Assembly: GCA_050485485.1 (NCBI GenBank)
Contig: JBJHBM010000004.1
Location: 36,906-100,905 of the forward strand
Direction: 5' to 3'
DNA: 64,000 nucleotides
Origin: WHSO01 sp050485485
GTDB taxonomy: Bacteria; Pseudomonadota; Alphaproteobacteria; SMXQ01
Numbering within the stretch: position 1 is the stretch's first letter; each line of letters begins with the position of its first letter. The notes beneath the pieces were generated by a model. That model was not told where the DNA came from and searched no databases. It saw only the letters and a program-made list of their open reading frames with translations. Both the position numbers and the translations under genes were made by a program. Below, in pieces: positions 28,240-37,200 of the stretch.

Positions 28240-28269
28240 GGGCCGCATCGCGGGATGCGGCCCATTTTC
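28240..28269 (+). terminator. Rho-independent terminator after binding protein 1
   Basis: A perfect 10-bp stem, GGGCCGCATC (28240-28249) with GATGCGGCCC (28254-28263), loop GCGG, followed by ATTTTCT. It lies 57 bp after the stop of the gene at 27149 and before the convergent kinase gene. Confidence 0.85.
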
Positions 28270-28295
28270 TTGCCCCTTATGACGGGGAATGCGAG

Positions 28296-30593
28296 TCATC
28301 TCGTTTCCCGTGATCGCGCATGCAGAGCCGCGCTGATGCTGCTTCTTACGGCGCTTATCGGAAACGGCTTGGTGATGTAGGTGAAGAAGTCCGTGCCGCT
28401 TGCCTTCTCGACGTCATCGACCATCGCCGCGCCGGTGATAGCGATGACCGGGATGCGGGCCGTCGCGAGGTTGTTCTTGAGCCTCCGGCATGCGGCGATC
28501 CCATCCATGCCCGGCAGATTGATGTCCATGAGGATGAGGTCCGGAAGATGCCTTGTCGCCATGCGTAGCCCGGATTCGGCGTCGTTGGCGGTGTATAGTG
28601 TGTAGCCGGGGAAGTGCTTGAAGATCGCACGCATCAGATCGATGAGGTCGGTGCTGTCCTCGATGTAAAGGATCGAAGGCCGTGCCGGATGCGCCGATCC
28701 CGCAGGGATGCATGGCTCGCTTTCGACGTGCTCCGCGACGGCGTCGGCCGGGTCTATGGGCAGTTCGATCCAGAAGCTGCACCCGCGCGCAAGATTCTCG
28801 AAGCCGATGCGGCCATTCATGCGGGTCACGAGATCGTGGCACAACGCGAGGCCGATCCCGATGCCGTCGACGCTCCCGGTTTCCCTGCCGAGCCGCTCGA
28901 ACCACTGGAAAAGCCTGTCGCTTTTGTCCGGAGGGATGCCGGGACCGGTGTCCGTAACGGTGATCCGGAGGAATCCCCCCTGGCGGACCTCGGCATCGAG
29001 ATAGATATTGTCTCCTTCGCTGCAATACTTGACGCTGTTGGACAGAAGATTCGCCACGACCTGGGAAAAACGGTCGGGGTCCGCATGGACGTTCGGCAGT
29101 GCATGCGACCGAATGCGGTTGCGAAGCTCTATTCCCCGGGATCCGGCATGCGATTCGATCATCTCGATGGCCGCCTCGACGAGCGGCTCCGGCGCCACCG
29201 TCCTGATGTGGAGCGACAGTACGCCCTTCTCGGCCTGAGAAAGATCGAGCACGTTGTCGATCAGCCGCGCCAGCTGGTTGGTGGCCTTCAGGAGCTTCGA
29301 CAGGTGTTCGGACCGCTCGGAGCCCGTTCCCTTCTTCTCTTCGAGATGCAGCAGCTGCGCGTACCCCGCGATGGCGTTCAGCGGCGTCCGCAGCTCGTGA
29401 CTGACGGAGGATAGAAACTGCGATTTTGCCCGGCTGGCGGCTTCCGCCGCTTCCCGGGCCTTCTCCTTCTCCTCCATGTCCCGCCCGATTTGAACGCGCA
29501 TGATGTTGATGTCATTGGCGATGTCGTTGATCTCGTCGTGACCGCCGACGGTCAGCTCGTGTCCGTAGTTGCCGCCGGCGATCGTCGAGACGCCACGGCG
29601 CACGGTTTCGATGCGCTCGACGATCTGCCGTGCGGATATCCTTGCTGCCACGGCATAAGCGATCGCCGAGGCCAGTATCAGTGTTCCGACGAGGAACAGG
29701 ATCACGGTCCGTACCAGCTCAGCGAGCTTCGTGAAATTGTAGGTTGCCGTGATGGCGAGAAAATTGGCCGTGGAGAGCCGCGAATTCACGGGGGACACCC
29801 GGCTGTAGACCCGCCACAGGTTGTCGCTCTGCTCGATGATGTAGTCCCGTGTCCGGAGGCGTTCGGAAACGGCGAGCGGTAGCTCCGATCCGGAGTCGAA
29901 AAGGGAAAAACGCCCGACCGGATTGACCATGTTGATGTCGAGGCTGGTCAGGAATTGATGCGTTCGGACCAAGTCGCGGAAGAACGAGCCGAACAGGAAG
30001 TCCACGAAGGCCTGGGATCTCTCCCGTGCGAGAAACTTCCGGACATCTATGGAGACTTCGGCGATGTATTCGCTGCCGGGCGGGCTCAGGTAGCCGTATT
30101 TGTAGAGGATGCCCGTCTTGCTGGACATGTTGATGCGATCGGCCACGTATCTTCCGCTTCCGACGAGGTCGGTGAGGAAAGCGCGCATCTCGCCAGAAAT
30201 CGTGCCCAACTCGAAGCCCATATCGGGGGTGAAGTCGGTCGCGACGACGACCGTATTTCTGTCGATGATATAGATATTATCCACGCCGGCCCGACGGGAC
30301 AAATCGACCAGTTGGTCTTGCGTGCGCCCGGCGAAAGACGGCGACGGCCGAAGGAGTTCGTCGATCACGATCGCGAGCGCAGATTCCATGCGTCGATCGA
30401 TCAGTTTCTCCTCTTGCTCCAGGAGCACGTCGAAGGCATGGAACTTGTTGAGAATGTCGGCATTGGTGGCGGCAATGTCGCGCTCTATGAACTGGCGGGT
30501 CAGCCAATCGTTCGCGACGAAGCCGGCCAGGACGCCCACCACGGCCGAAAAGAGGAATATTCCCAGGAGCGTGTACTGCAGGCTGCGGCGCAT
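28296..30593 (-). CDS. Hybrid sensor histidine kinase with receiver domain
   Basis: A 765-residue inner-membrane kinase. TM1 is at about 7-27 (YTLLGIFLFSAVVGVLAGFV). A periplasmic sensor of about 260 residues follows, with a double-Cache-like pattern (YIIDRNTVVVATDF, GILYKYGYLSPPG). TM2 is VILFLVGTLILASAIAYAV and is followed by HAMP. HisKA has SVSHELRTPLNAIAGY with phospho-accepting His at about 398. HATPase has NLLSNSVKYC, DTGPGIPP and GIGIGLALC. The receiver has ILYIEDSTDL, phospho-Asp at about 689 in ILMDINLPGMDG, and a TKPF lysine. No response regulator adjoins it. Its place among TctC-type receptors suggests, but does not show, sensing of carboxylates. Confidence 0.95.
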   Translation of the reverse strand: MRRSLQYTLLGIFLFSAVVGVLAGFVANDWLTRQFIERDIAATNADILNKFHAFDVLLEQEEKLIDRRMESALAIVIDELLRPSPSFAGRTQDQLVDLSRRAGVDNIYIIDRNTVVVATDFTPDMGFELGTISGEMRAFLTDLVGSGRYVADRINMSSKTGILYKYGYLSPPGSEYIAEVSIDVRKFLARERSQAFVDFLFGSFFRDLVRTHQFLTSLDINMVNPVGRFSLFDSGSELPLAVSERLRTRDYIIEQSDNLWRVYSRVSPVNSRLSTANFLAITATYNFTKLAELVRTVILFLVGTLILASAIAYAVAARISARQIVERIETVRRGVSTIAGGNYGHELTVGGHDEINDIANDINIMRVQIGRDMEEKEKAREAAEAASRAKSQFLSSVSHELRTPLNAIAGYAQLLHLEEKKGTGSERSEHLSKLLKATNQLARLIDNVLDLSQAEKGVLSLHIRTVAPEPLVEAAIEMIESHAGSRGIELRNRIRSHALPNVHADPDRFSQVVANLLSNSVKYCSEGDNIYLDAEVRQGGFLRITVTDTGPGIPPDKSDRLFQWFERLGRETGSVDGIGIGLALCHDLVTRMNGRIGFENLARGCSFWIELPIDPADAVAEHVESEPCIPAGSAHPARPSILYIEDSTDLIDLMRAIFKHFPGYTLYTANDAESGLRMATRHLPDLILMDINLPGMDGIAACRRLKNNLATARIPVIAITGAAMVDDVEKASGTDFFTYITKPFPISAVRSSISAALHARSRETR

Positions 30594-30738
30594 GCGGACA
30601 TCCGTTCGTTACGTGATCGACGGCCGCAAGCCCAAAGCAGGCTACCAACGAACATTCCCAGAGATGCTCGCGCCGTACCCGGCTGGCGATGGCCCGGCAT
30701 GATCCGCGCCGGAGGCACCGCCCACCGAAGCATTGTGA

Positions 30739-30750
30739 ATTATATATAAT
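30739..30750. promoter_or_regulatory. AT-rich palindrome in the kinase/VOC-remnant gap
   Basis: ATTATATATAAT is a perfect 12-bp palindrome 146 bp upstream of the kinase start. It could supply a -10 element on the minus strand; no convincing -35 is visible. Confidence 0.25.
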
Positions 30751-30809
30751 ATTCAGTAAAACTATCGCCCGATTCGGGGGGCGCCCTTAACGCACGCATG
30801 CGGTGCGTG

Positions 30810-31004
30810 CTATTTCGGGCCGAGCAACTGGAACGGCGCGCCCTGTGGATCGTGCCCGTGCAGAGTCTAAGCCTTGCCGGGTACCTCGACCGGCCTCATC
30901 AAGACCTGCCCGCCGGCCTTGCGGACGCGATGGGTGGCCGCGTCGATGTCCGCGACCTGGAAATAGTCGTGGCCCCCTCGTTTCAACAAGGCCGATTTGC
31001 CTTT
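30810..31004 (-). pseudogene. Decayed VOC/glyoxalase-family gene fragment
   Basis: In this frame the minus strand encodes GGHDYFQVADIDAATHRVRK, then AGGQVLMRPVEVPGKA, a TAG stop (30867-30869), and TLHGHDPQGAPFQLLGPK before a final TAG. Both parts fit the second half of a VOC domain (DIDAAAARVKAAGG, then DPQGA-F-L). The N-terminal half is missing: the frame meets TAA at 31005-31007 and runs into the marR promoter. If the inner TAG were TGG the protein would read GKAWTLHG, so a single nonsense change plus a 5' deletion explains the decay. It is divergent from marR, as expected for a former target gene. Confidence 0.7.
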
Positions 31005-31025
31005 TTAGGTTGATATCAATATAAT
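30997..31025 (+). promoter_or_regulatory. marR promoter with embedded operator; near-leaderless start
   Basis: TTGCCT (30997-31002), a 17-bp spacer and TATAAT (31020-31025) form a strong sigma-70 promoter. The perfect palindrome TTGATATCAA (31010-31019) fills the end of the spacer and abuts the -10. A regulator bound there would block polymerase, fitting autorepression by MarR. Transcription should begin at about 31031-31033, at the ATG itself, so the mRNA is probably leaderless. Confidence 0.7.
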
Positions 31026-31030
31026 TCGCC

Positions 31031-31552
31031 ATGTCAACGCAAAAGCCTCTTCCTTACGAAAAGACCCTCCATGTGCGCGACACCTGCCTGTGCTTCCGCG
31101 TGCAGCGGGCCGCGCGCTCTCTCTCGCGCGTCTTCGACGAGGCGTTCAGGCCGTTCGGGATCACCAATGGGCAGTTCTCGCTGATGATGTCGCTCAACCG
31201 CCCGCAGCCACCCACGATGGGCGAGGTTGCGGCGCTGCTTGGTATGGACCGCACGACCCTCACCGCCGCGCTCAAGGCGCTGGCTCGGCGTGGCCTAGTG
31301 GCGGTCGGGCCCGACCCTAGAGATCGCCGCAGCCGGCGCCTCGTCCTCTTGCCGGCGGGGCGCGTGCTATTGGGCGAAACCTATCCGGTGTGGGAAGCGA
31401 CCCATGCAGCGATCGAGCGCGAACTCGCGCCCGTGAAGCCCGCAACGCTGCGTCGTGCGCTTGCGCGAATCGGGGGTGGTCTGCCCGGGGCTACCAGGCG
31501 AGATCGAGCCAGTCGAGCAGGAGCGGCGGCGTCCAGGTCGCGCGCAGGATGA
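31031..31552 (+). CDS. MarR-family transcriptional regulator
   Basis: A 173-residue winged-helix regulator. The dimerisation helix DTCLCFRVQRAARSLSRVFD leads into FGITNGQFSLMMSL, the recognition helix region MGEVAALLGMDRTTLTAALKAL and the wing DPRDRRSRRLVLLPAG. Cys19 and Cys21 near the N-terminus could allow redox sensing, an inference. The last 25 residues (Arg/Ala/Ser-rich) overlap the convergent tctB gene and are probably not functional. It lacks a Shine-Dalgarno, in keeping with the leaderless promoter directly upstream. Likely targets are itself and perhaps the MoaD-like operon, which carries the same palindrome. Confidence 0.9.
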   Translation: MSTQKPLPYEKTLHVRDTCLCFRVQRAARSLSRVFDEAFRPFGITNGQFSLMMSLNRPQPPTMGEVAALLGMDRTTLTAALKALARRGLVAVGPDPRDRRSRRLVLLPAGRVLLGETYPVWEATHAAIERELAPVKPATLRRALARIGGGLPGATRRDRASRAGAAASRSRAG

Positions 31553-32030
31553 GGTCCCAGACGCCAACGATCAAGGCGAGAAAGGCACCTGCGATGGTGG
31601 CGATCCAGTACCACCGGAGTTCGCTGTAGAGCCACAGGTAAATGGCGATGCCAAGTGGCAACGAGATGTGGATGCCGAGCAGCCAGATGCCGGCATAGAG
31701 CAGCACGATGAAGCCGCAGATGCGGAAAAACCTGCGCGCGGCTTCCTTCGGGTCGTCGGACTTGCGGAAGCCCACGTCCATGATCTGGGGGGGCGGCCTT
31801 TCGACGGCCTCGCGGACGCCGCGGAGCAGCACCACCGCCCGGATTACCAGGAACGGAACGCCCAGGAACACGGCGATGCGTGGCATCAGTGCGGCGCCAG
31901 CACTCCATTTGAACGATTCCACAAAAAGATAGATAAAGAATGCGCCGACCACGGCGAGCAGCACGATCTCGCCGATGAACTCGACGAAGTCGCGCTTGCG
32001 AGGGGTGGTGGAATCCCCGTGTCCGCTCAT
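31491..32030 (-). CDS. tctB: Tripartite tricarboxylate transporter small permease subunit TctB
   Basis: A 179-residue small membrane subunit of a TTT transporter. Four hydrophobic helices are visible: IGEIVLLAVVGAFFIYLF, ALMPRIAVFLGVPFLVIRAVVLL, FFRICGFIVLLYAGIWLLG and WYWIATIAGAFLALIVGVWD. The start at 32030 overlaps the tctA stop by 4 nt (ATGA), so the two permease subunits are coupled. Gene order here is C-A-B, unlike the more common C-B-A. The 3' end overlaps the marR coding end by 62 bp in convergent orientation. Confidence 0.9.
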   Translation of the reverse strand: MSGHGDSTTPRKRDFVEFIGEIVLLAVVGAFFIYLFVESFKWSAGAALMPRIAVFLGVPFLVIRAVVLLRGVREAVERPPPQIMDVGFRKSDDPKEAARRFFRICGFIVLLYAGIWLLGIHISLPLGIAIYLWLYSELRWYWIATIAGAFLALIVGVWDLILRATWTPPLLLDWLDLAW

Positions 32031-33556
32031 GGTTTTTCCTTCCCGGCATCGCTGTCCGGCGTCATCTGCATCGCCGCCCGCGCTCCCTTCTGGACTCTGA
32101 GACTGGCGATGATCACCAACGCCATGAGACCCATGATGACGAGGAACTGCGGGCGCAGAAACATGGAGAACCCGTAGGTGTTGACTGCGATGTACAGATA
32201 GCGCTCCAGAATCTCGCCCAGCACTACCGCGATCAGAATGGCAGGACGCGGCCAGCCGTAGCGTTTCATGAACACGCCGAGAACGCCGAATGCCAGCACC
32301 AGCACGAGATCGCCCATCGAGGAGGTGGCAACGAAGGCGCTCAGCGTCACGATGCCGATCACGATGGGCGCCAGAACGTTGGGCGGAATGGCGGCGATGC
32401 GGGTGATCCAAGGCGCGAGCATAAGGACGATCGGCACCACGATCACATTCGCGAGCACCAGCGTGTAGACGAAGCTGATGGTGAGGTCGAGGTGTCGGTC
32501 GAGCATCCCCGGACCAGGCATGACACCACCCAGCACGAGGATGGCGAGTAGGATTGCCATGCCGGGGCTGCCCGGGATACCGAATACCACGGTCGGGATC
32601 AGCACGCCGCCGTCGCTCGAGTTGTTGGCCGCGTCCGCGGCGATCACACCGCGTACGTCGCCGGTGCCGAAGGTCTGCTTGCCGCCCTTTTCGGTCTCGC
32701 GCGCCTGGGCGTAGGCGATCCAGTGGCCGGCCGAGCCCCCGACGCCCGGCATCATGCCGACGAAGGTGCCGATCAGGGATGAGCGCACCAGCAGCCACTT
32801 ATGCCGGAGCACGGTCGCCATGCCCCGATATACGTCACGGCGGCTATCGCGCAGCATCTCCACGACCCGATGACGCGCGATCGGCGTGTTGCCGGTCACG
32901 AGGTCGATGGCCTCCGGCAGCGCGAACAGACCGACCACGATCGGCACGATGCCGACCCCTTCCCACAGATAGTCGATCCCCATGGTCGCCCGGATATGGC
33001 CGCCGATATTGGTCATGCCGATAGTGGCGATGCCGAGGCCGAGCGCCGCCGTGAGGCAGCCTTTGACGAAGGCGCCGGCGCTGACGATGGCGACCGCCAG
33101 GATGCCGAGCAGCGTCAGCAGGAAGAATTCGGCCGAGCCGAACACGAACAGAATCTGGCGCGAGATCGGCAGCACCGCAAGCAGGGCGAGGGCGCCGATG
33201 ATGCCGCCCACCAGAGTACAGCTGTAGCTTGCGCCGAGCGCGATGCCGGCCTCGCCGCGCTGGGCCATAGGATAGCCGTCGAGGATTGTTGCCTGGGCCG
33301 TGCGCGAACCCGGTATGCCCATCAGGATGGAGGGAATTGGCTGGGTGATGTCGCTCGCCGCCATGTGGAAGATCACGATGGTGGCGGCGACCCAGGGGTC
33401 GAGATAGCTCGAGAGACCCAGCACCACCACTGCGATGGGAAGGCCCCCGCCCGGCATCAGCCCCGATATCAGGGCAATCGGTAGGGCGATGAGCATGCCG
33501 ACGATGGGGCCGAGGGAAAAAAGATGCTGCGCCGCACTGATGGCCGCGTCGAGCAC
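32027..33556 (-). CDS. tctA: Tripartite tricarboxylate transporter large permease subunit TctA
   Basis: A 509-residue membrane protein, the usual TctA length, with about twelve helices. It has the two family signature regions: GLMPGGGLPIAVVVLGLSSY near residue 33, and a second in MMPGVGGSAGHWIAYAQA near 268. GIPGSRTAQATILDGYPMAQ and FGIPGSPGMAILLAILVLGG follow the pattern of the substrate path. It forms the Na+- or H+-coupled translocation unit with TctB. It lies downstream of tctC, separated by 81 bp that contain a strong hairpin. It is the only TctA in the window, against four TctC-type receptors. Confidence 0.95.
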   Translation of the reverse strand: MLDAAISAAQHLFSLGPIVGMLIALPIALISGLMPGGGLPIAVVVLGLSSYLDPWVAATIVIFHMAASDITQPIPSILMGIPGSRTAQATILDGYPMAQRGEAGIALGASYSCTLVGGIIGALALLAVLPISRQILFVFGSAEFFLLTLLGILAVAIVSAGAFVKGCLTAALGLGIATIGMTNIGGHIRATMGIDYLWEGVGIVPIVVGLFALPEAIDLVTGNTPIARHRVVEMLRDSRRDVYRGMATVLRHKWLLVRSSLIGTFVGMMPGVGGSAGHWIAYAQARETEKGGKQTFGTGDVRGVIAADAANNSSDGGVLIPTVVFGIPGSPGMAILLAILVLGGVMPGPGMLDRHLDLTISFVYTLVLANVIVVPIVLMLAPWITRIAAIPPNVLAPIVIGIVTLSAFVATSSMGDLVLVLAFGVLGVFMKRYGWPRPAILIAVVLGEILERYLYIAVNTYGFSMFLRPQFLVIMGLMALVIIASLRVQKGARAAMQMTPDSDAGKEKP

Positions 33557-33586
33557 GTGCGCCTCCGAATCTTTTCCTATCGTACG

Positions 33587-33621
33587 GCGGCCCGCCTGCC
33601 CCGGATAGGCAGGCGGGCCGC
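33587..33621 (-). promoter_or_regulatory. Strong intergenic hairpin between tctC and tctA
   Basis: GCGGCCCGCCTGCC (33587-33600) pairs perfectly with GGCAGGCGGGCCGC (33608-33621), a 14-bp stem with a 7-nt loop. No T run follows on the minus strand. It is more likely an mRNA-processing or stabilising element that raises receptor over permease expression than a full terminator. Confidence 0.6.
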
Positions 33622-33637
33622 GTCCTGAACGGGCCCG

Positions 33638-34717
33638 CTAGTTGGAGCCAAGCACCAACTCGCGGAACAGCTTGCGGCTATCCGCGTCAAGCGTTTTGAA
33701 CAGCTCCAGCGTCTTCAGGAACTGCTCCGGCGAGCCGTAGCCGGGGTCGTAACCCGAGGCTTTGGCCTCCGCCAGGTAGGTGGCGTCGTGGAGCGTGTCC
33801 CGGAACGCCTTGACCCAGGCCTGATGGAGATCCTCCGGCGTGCCGGGCCGCAGCATGAAGATGCGGAAGAACTGATAGATTTCGACTGCCACTTCGAACG
33901 CGGTGCGCTGCGCGGGGGTGTAGTTGAGGCCGGGCAGGTCGAACAGATGGCGCGGTTGCGGGCCACCCAGCTCCGCGACCCATTCGTCGGAGGGCTTGCC
34001 GTTCCAGTAGAACAGCGGCACCAAACGCTTTTCCTTGACCAGCTCGGGTAGCACGTTGGGCAGCCTGCGCTGCAGGCATGTGCTGATCTGGGTTTCCCCG
34101 CGGTACATGGCGGCGAGCTGCTCGCCGGTGCTGGGATAGCCCCAAACCATCCGAATCGGCCCGCCGGTCATGTCGATGAAATGGGCGCCCATGTGGACGC
34201 GCGAACCGGGCGACTCGGAGCCCATCAGCAGCGGCTTGCCGTGCTTGAGCACGTCCTCCCACGAATTGACGACGCCGCGGTTGCCGCAGATCAGGAAGTA
34301 GATCTCGACGTAGTTGGGTGCCCCCACCCAGGGAATTTCGTCGATGCTGAAGCCCTGAACCGGCTGGCCGGATAGGTCGAGCAGGATATGGCGGATTGGG
34401 ATGGAAAGCGCGCGCAGCCCGTCCGGGGCGGCGCGCATGGTGTGCTCCAGCGCGCGGTTGCCGCCGGCGCCGGGTACATTGCGAACCACGCTCTTGGGCT
34501 TGCCCGGCAGGTATTGGTGGATGTGCTTGGCGAGCATGCGGGCGGTGGCGTCGTAGCCGCCGCCGGGCGGCGATGGCGCGATCAGTTCGACGGTTTTGCC
34601 CGAGAAGTACGCTGCAAGATCGCGGGTGCTGGCGACCTCGCTCGCCGCAGCGGTTCCGATGCCGAGCGCGAGGAACGCGCCAAGAAAAACGGATGTTTTG
34701 CGGAACGACCCAGCCAT
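33638..34717 (-). CDS. tctC: TctC-type solute-binding protein of the tctCAB operon
   Basis: A 359-residue periplasmic receptor of the TTT system. Signal peptide at 1-25 (TSVFLGAFLALGIGTAAAS). The mature part begins with AAYFSGKTVELIAPSPPGGG followed by YDATARMLAKHI, LPGKPKSVVRNVPGAGG and a C-terminal domain with GYPSTGEQLAAMYRGE. The loop lacks the VAP-(R/K)-DGT form of the other three receptors (here MRAAPDG). It sits first in an operon with tctA and tctB, so it is the cognate receptor. Several cysteines in the mature protein are unusual for this family. Confidence 0.9.
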   Translation of the reverse strand: MAGSFRKTSVFLGAFLALGIGTAAASEVASTRDLAAYFSGKTVELIAPSPPGGGYDATARMLAKHIHQYLPGKPKSVVRNVPGAGGNRALEHTMRAAPDGLRALSIPIRHILLDLSGQPVQGFSIDEIPWVGAPNYVEIYFLICGNRGVVNSWEDVLKHGKPLLMGSESPGSRVHMGAHFIDMTGGPIRMVWGYPSTGEQLAAMYRGETQISTCLQRRLPNVLPELVKEKRLVPLFYWNGKPSDEWVAELGGPQPRHLFDLPGLNYTPAQRTAFEVAVEIYQFFRIFMLRPGTPEDLHQAWVKAFRDTLHDATYLAEAKASGYDPGYGSPEQFLKTLELFKTLDADSRKLFRELVLGSN

Positions 34718-34965
34718 TGCGCTCTCCCTATCCGGTTATCTTTATTAGACTACCGAATACCACATTGAGCGGATCGCACAACAGTTTCAAAAAGTGAAAG
34801 CTGAGGTGGCCCCGACGGCCGCCCTATCGGGGAGGCTGGCGTGGCCCGCCCGAGATGGGGCGTGAAGCCCGGTACGGCGTCGGAACCGTTCACCCTGGGA
34901 AGGGCATGCTTTAGACTGGGGGCCGCCACCCAGTCCCGTACCCCAACGCCGAGGCCAACGGTTCC

Positions 34966-36219
34966 GTGTTCAAGTCCCTGACAGAGGGCGGCATCGCGCG
35001 CGCGATGCGCCACCGCAACTACCGCCGCTATGTCGGCGGTGACGGCATCTCGCTGATCGGCGACTGGGTGCAGCGTGTCGCTGTCGGCTGGCTCGCTTGG
35101 GAACTGACCCATTCCGGCCTGTGGCTTGGTATCATTGCCATGACCGAGTTGTTTCCTTCTATCCTGTTCGCTCCGCTTGGGGGCGCCCTCGCCGACAAGT
35201 GGGACCGGCGCAAGATCGCGATCGTCGCCGAGTTTATCCTGATGAGCCAGGCGATTGCGCTGGCGGTATTCACCTGGACCGAAATCATCGATATCTGGAT
35301 TCTCGCTTCCCTCACGCTGATGCGCGGCGTGGTGAACGCGGGCAGCCATCCCGCGCGTCAGGCCCTGGTTCCGAGCCTAGTGCCGTCCTCGGAGCTGTCC
35401 TCGGCGATCGCCTTCAACTCGATGGTGTTCAACGTCGCGCGCTTCATCGGCCCGGCGGTGGCCGGGCTCATCATCGCCAACTTCGGCATCGCGCCCGCCT
35501 TCGCCTATAATGCGCTCTCGTTCCTGGTGTTCATCTTCGCCCTGATGACGATCGAGGTGCCGTACCTCGAGAAATTCCAGCGCAAGCGCCAGACCCTTCT
35601 GGCCCAGCTCGGCGAAGGTGTGCGCTACATCGCGGGGCATCCCGGTATCGGTCCGATGATGGTACTGCTAATGGCTACTTCGCTCCTGGTGCGCCCGCTT
35701 GCCGACCTGCTGCCGGGCTTCGCTGGGGCCGTGTTCCAGGCGGGCGCCACCGGCCTCGCCTGGATGACCATGGCGATGGGGGCCGGCTCGATGCTCGCGG
35801 CCTTCGTCATCGCCCAGCGTGGCCGTGTGTCGGGGCTGGCCGGACTTGCAGTCGCCAACGCGGGTGTCATGGCGGTCTCGACGCTCGCCTTCGCGGTGGC
35901 GCCGTCGCTATGGCTCGCGCTGCCCTTGCTGGCGGCTGCGAGCTTCGGCATCACGGTGACAGGAGTGAGCGGCCAAGCCCTGATTCAGAGCGCGGTGACC
36001 GGCGAGTTGCGTGGGCGGGTGGTCAGCATCTACGGCATGATCTTCCGGGCCGGGCCGGCGACGGGCGCGCTTACGATCGGCGGGCTCTCCGAAATCTTCG
36101 GTTGGCACTGGCCGCTTGCGACCAGTGCCGCCCTGTGCCTGCTGGTATGGCTGTGGGGACGCGGCCGCCGGGCGCGTATGGCCCAGGCGCTCGAAGGGGC
36201 CACGGAGCGGGCGTTCTAA
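34966..36219 (+). CDS. MFS transporter (EntS/MFS_3-like exporter)
   Basis: A 417-residue twelve-helix major facilitator. It begins AMRHRNYRRYVGGDGISLIG, then DWVQRVAVGWLAWELT, the MFS_3/DUF894 pattern. The motif-A loop is GGALADKWDRRKIAIV and a second AFVIAQRGRVSGLAGLA lies in the C-terminal half. The family exports siderophores, drugs or small acids; cargo is unknown. GTG at 34966 is the first good start. The 248 bp upstream are shared with the divergent tctC and hold no gene. No obvious operon partner. Confidence 0.9.
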   Translation: MFKSLTEGGIARAMRHRNYRRYVGGDGISLIGDWVQRVAVGWLAWELTHSGLWLGIIAMTELFPSILFAPLGGALADKWDRRKIAIVAEFILMSQAIALAVFTWTEIIDIWILASLTLMRGVVNAGSHPARQALVPSLVPSSELSSAIAFNSMVFNVARFIGPAVAGLIIANFGIAPAFAYNALSFLVFIFALMTIEVPYLEKFQRKRQTLLAQLGEGVRYIAGHPGIGPMMVLLMATSLLVRPLADLLPGFAGAVFQAGATGLAWMTMAMGAGSMLAAFVIAQRGRVSGLAGLAVANAGVMAVSTLAFAVAPSLWLALPLLAAASFGITVTGVSGQALIQSAVTGELRGRVVSIYGMIFRAGPATGALTIGGLSEIFGWHWPLATSAALCLLVWLWGRGRRARMAQALEGATERAF

Positions 36220-36423
36220 TTCATCTTGCGCTTCCGCGCCGTCGCGGACTGACGGCGGCTGACTGCCCCGAGTTTTACGCGGGCGAGTACGACCGGTAGC
36301 AGAATCCTGTATCGTTGATCAAAAGCACGCGTAACAGAATTTTTATCGCACGGCTTTATGTCGGGTCGCACGTCATTGCAAACTGATGTTTCAGTCAAAC
36401 TATCGTGTCGTCGGATAAAACTC

Positions 36424-37200
36424 TCAGCCGGCCGCCAGCTTTGCAGCGTGCCCCTCGGCGCCGCGTTCGAGTTCGCGCTGGAGGAAGGCGAAGCTACGAG
36501 TATAGGATAGGTCCGATGCGGCCCGCCGTTCCGACGGCAGGTCGGCGTCGGGTGGCACTTGGGCGAAGCTATGGGGCATGCCTTCGTACCAGTGGAGCTC
36601 GTAGGTCTTGCCGAGACGGTCGAGCGCGCGCTGGAACGCCTCCACTTCGTCGCGCGGCGTCGAATGGTCGGCGGTGCCGTAATGCCCTTGCAGCGGACAT
36701 TCGATCCCGGCGAGCTCACGCTCGTCGGGGAACAGGCTGTGGTGATAGACTACTGCCGCATCGAAGGCGCGGGTGCGTCCTGCCGCCAGCAGCACCAGCC
36801 CGCCGCCGAGACAGAATCCCATGATGCCGACCTTGTTCGCTGCGCCGACCCAAGGCAGGCTCTTCAGGAAGGCGGCGCCGCCCGCGAGGTGGCGTACCAC
36901 CGAATCGACATCGAGCGAGTTCTTGGCGTGCAGCGCCTCAGCGTGGTTTTTGGGCTGTTTGCCGCCCATGTAGTCGGGCGAAAGCGCCACGAACCCGGCC
37001 CGCGCATAACGCCGGGTGATCTCGCGCTGGGTCCAGGTCAGCCCGCCCATGCCCGACAGCAGCACCATTCCCGGCCGCGGCTTGCCGTCCGCCGGACGTG
37101 CCAAGAAGGCATCCATGTAATCGCCGTCCGTCTCATAGCCCGCATGGAGCGAGAGAATGGGGAGATTCTCGGCGTTTTTCTTGTCGCTGGTCTCCGTCAC
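36424..37200 (-). CDS. Dienelactone-hydrolase family protein
   Basis: A 258-residue alpha/beta hydrolase of the DLH family. The nucleophile is Cys130 in GIMGFCLGGG. The acid is Asp178 in GHYGTADHSTP and the His is His210 in WYEGMPHSF, giving the Cys-Asp-His triad of dienelactone hydrolases. SPDYMGGKQP matches the family's D-Y/L segment. It has no signal peptide. GTG at 37200 has GGGAG about 10 bp upstream. It could hydrolyse lactone intermediates of aromatic catabolism; its placement among carboxylate receptors supports, but does not prove, that. Confidence 0.9.
   Translation of the reverse strand: MTETSDKKNAENLPILSLHAGYETDGDYMDAFLARPADGKPRPGMVLLSGMGGLTWTQREITRRYARAGFVALSPDYMGGKQPKNHAEALHAKNSLDVDSVVRHLAGGAAFLKSLPWVGAANKVGIMGFCLGGGLVLLAAGRTRAFDAAVVYHHSLFPDERELAGIECPLQGHYGTADHSTPRDEVEAFQRALDRLGKTYELHWYEGMPHSFAQVPPDADLPSERRAASDLSYTRSFAFLQRELERGAEGHAAKLAAG

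Noticed and set aside
30787..31032. 81-codon minus-strand frame opposite the marR promoter
   Set aside because: Another frame of the same strand has real VOC similarity, so this frame is out of register with the remnant.
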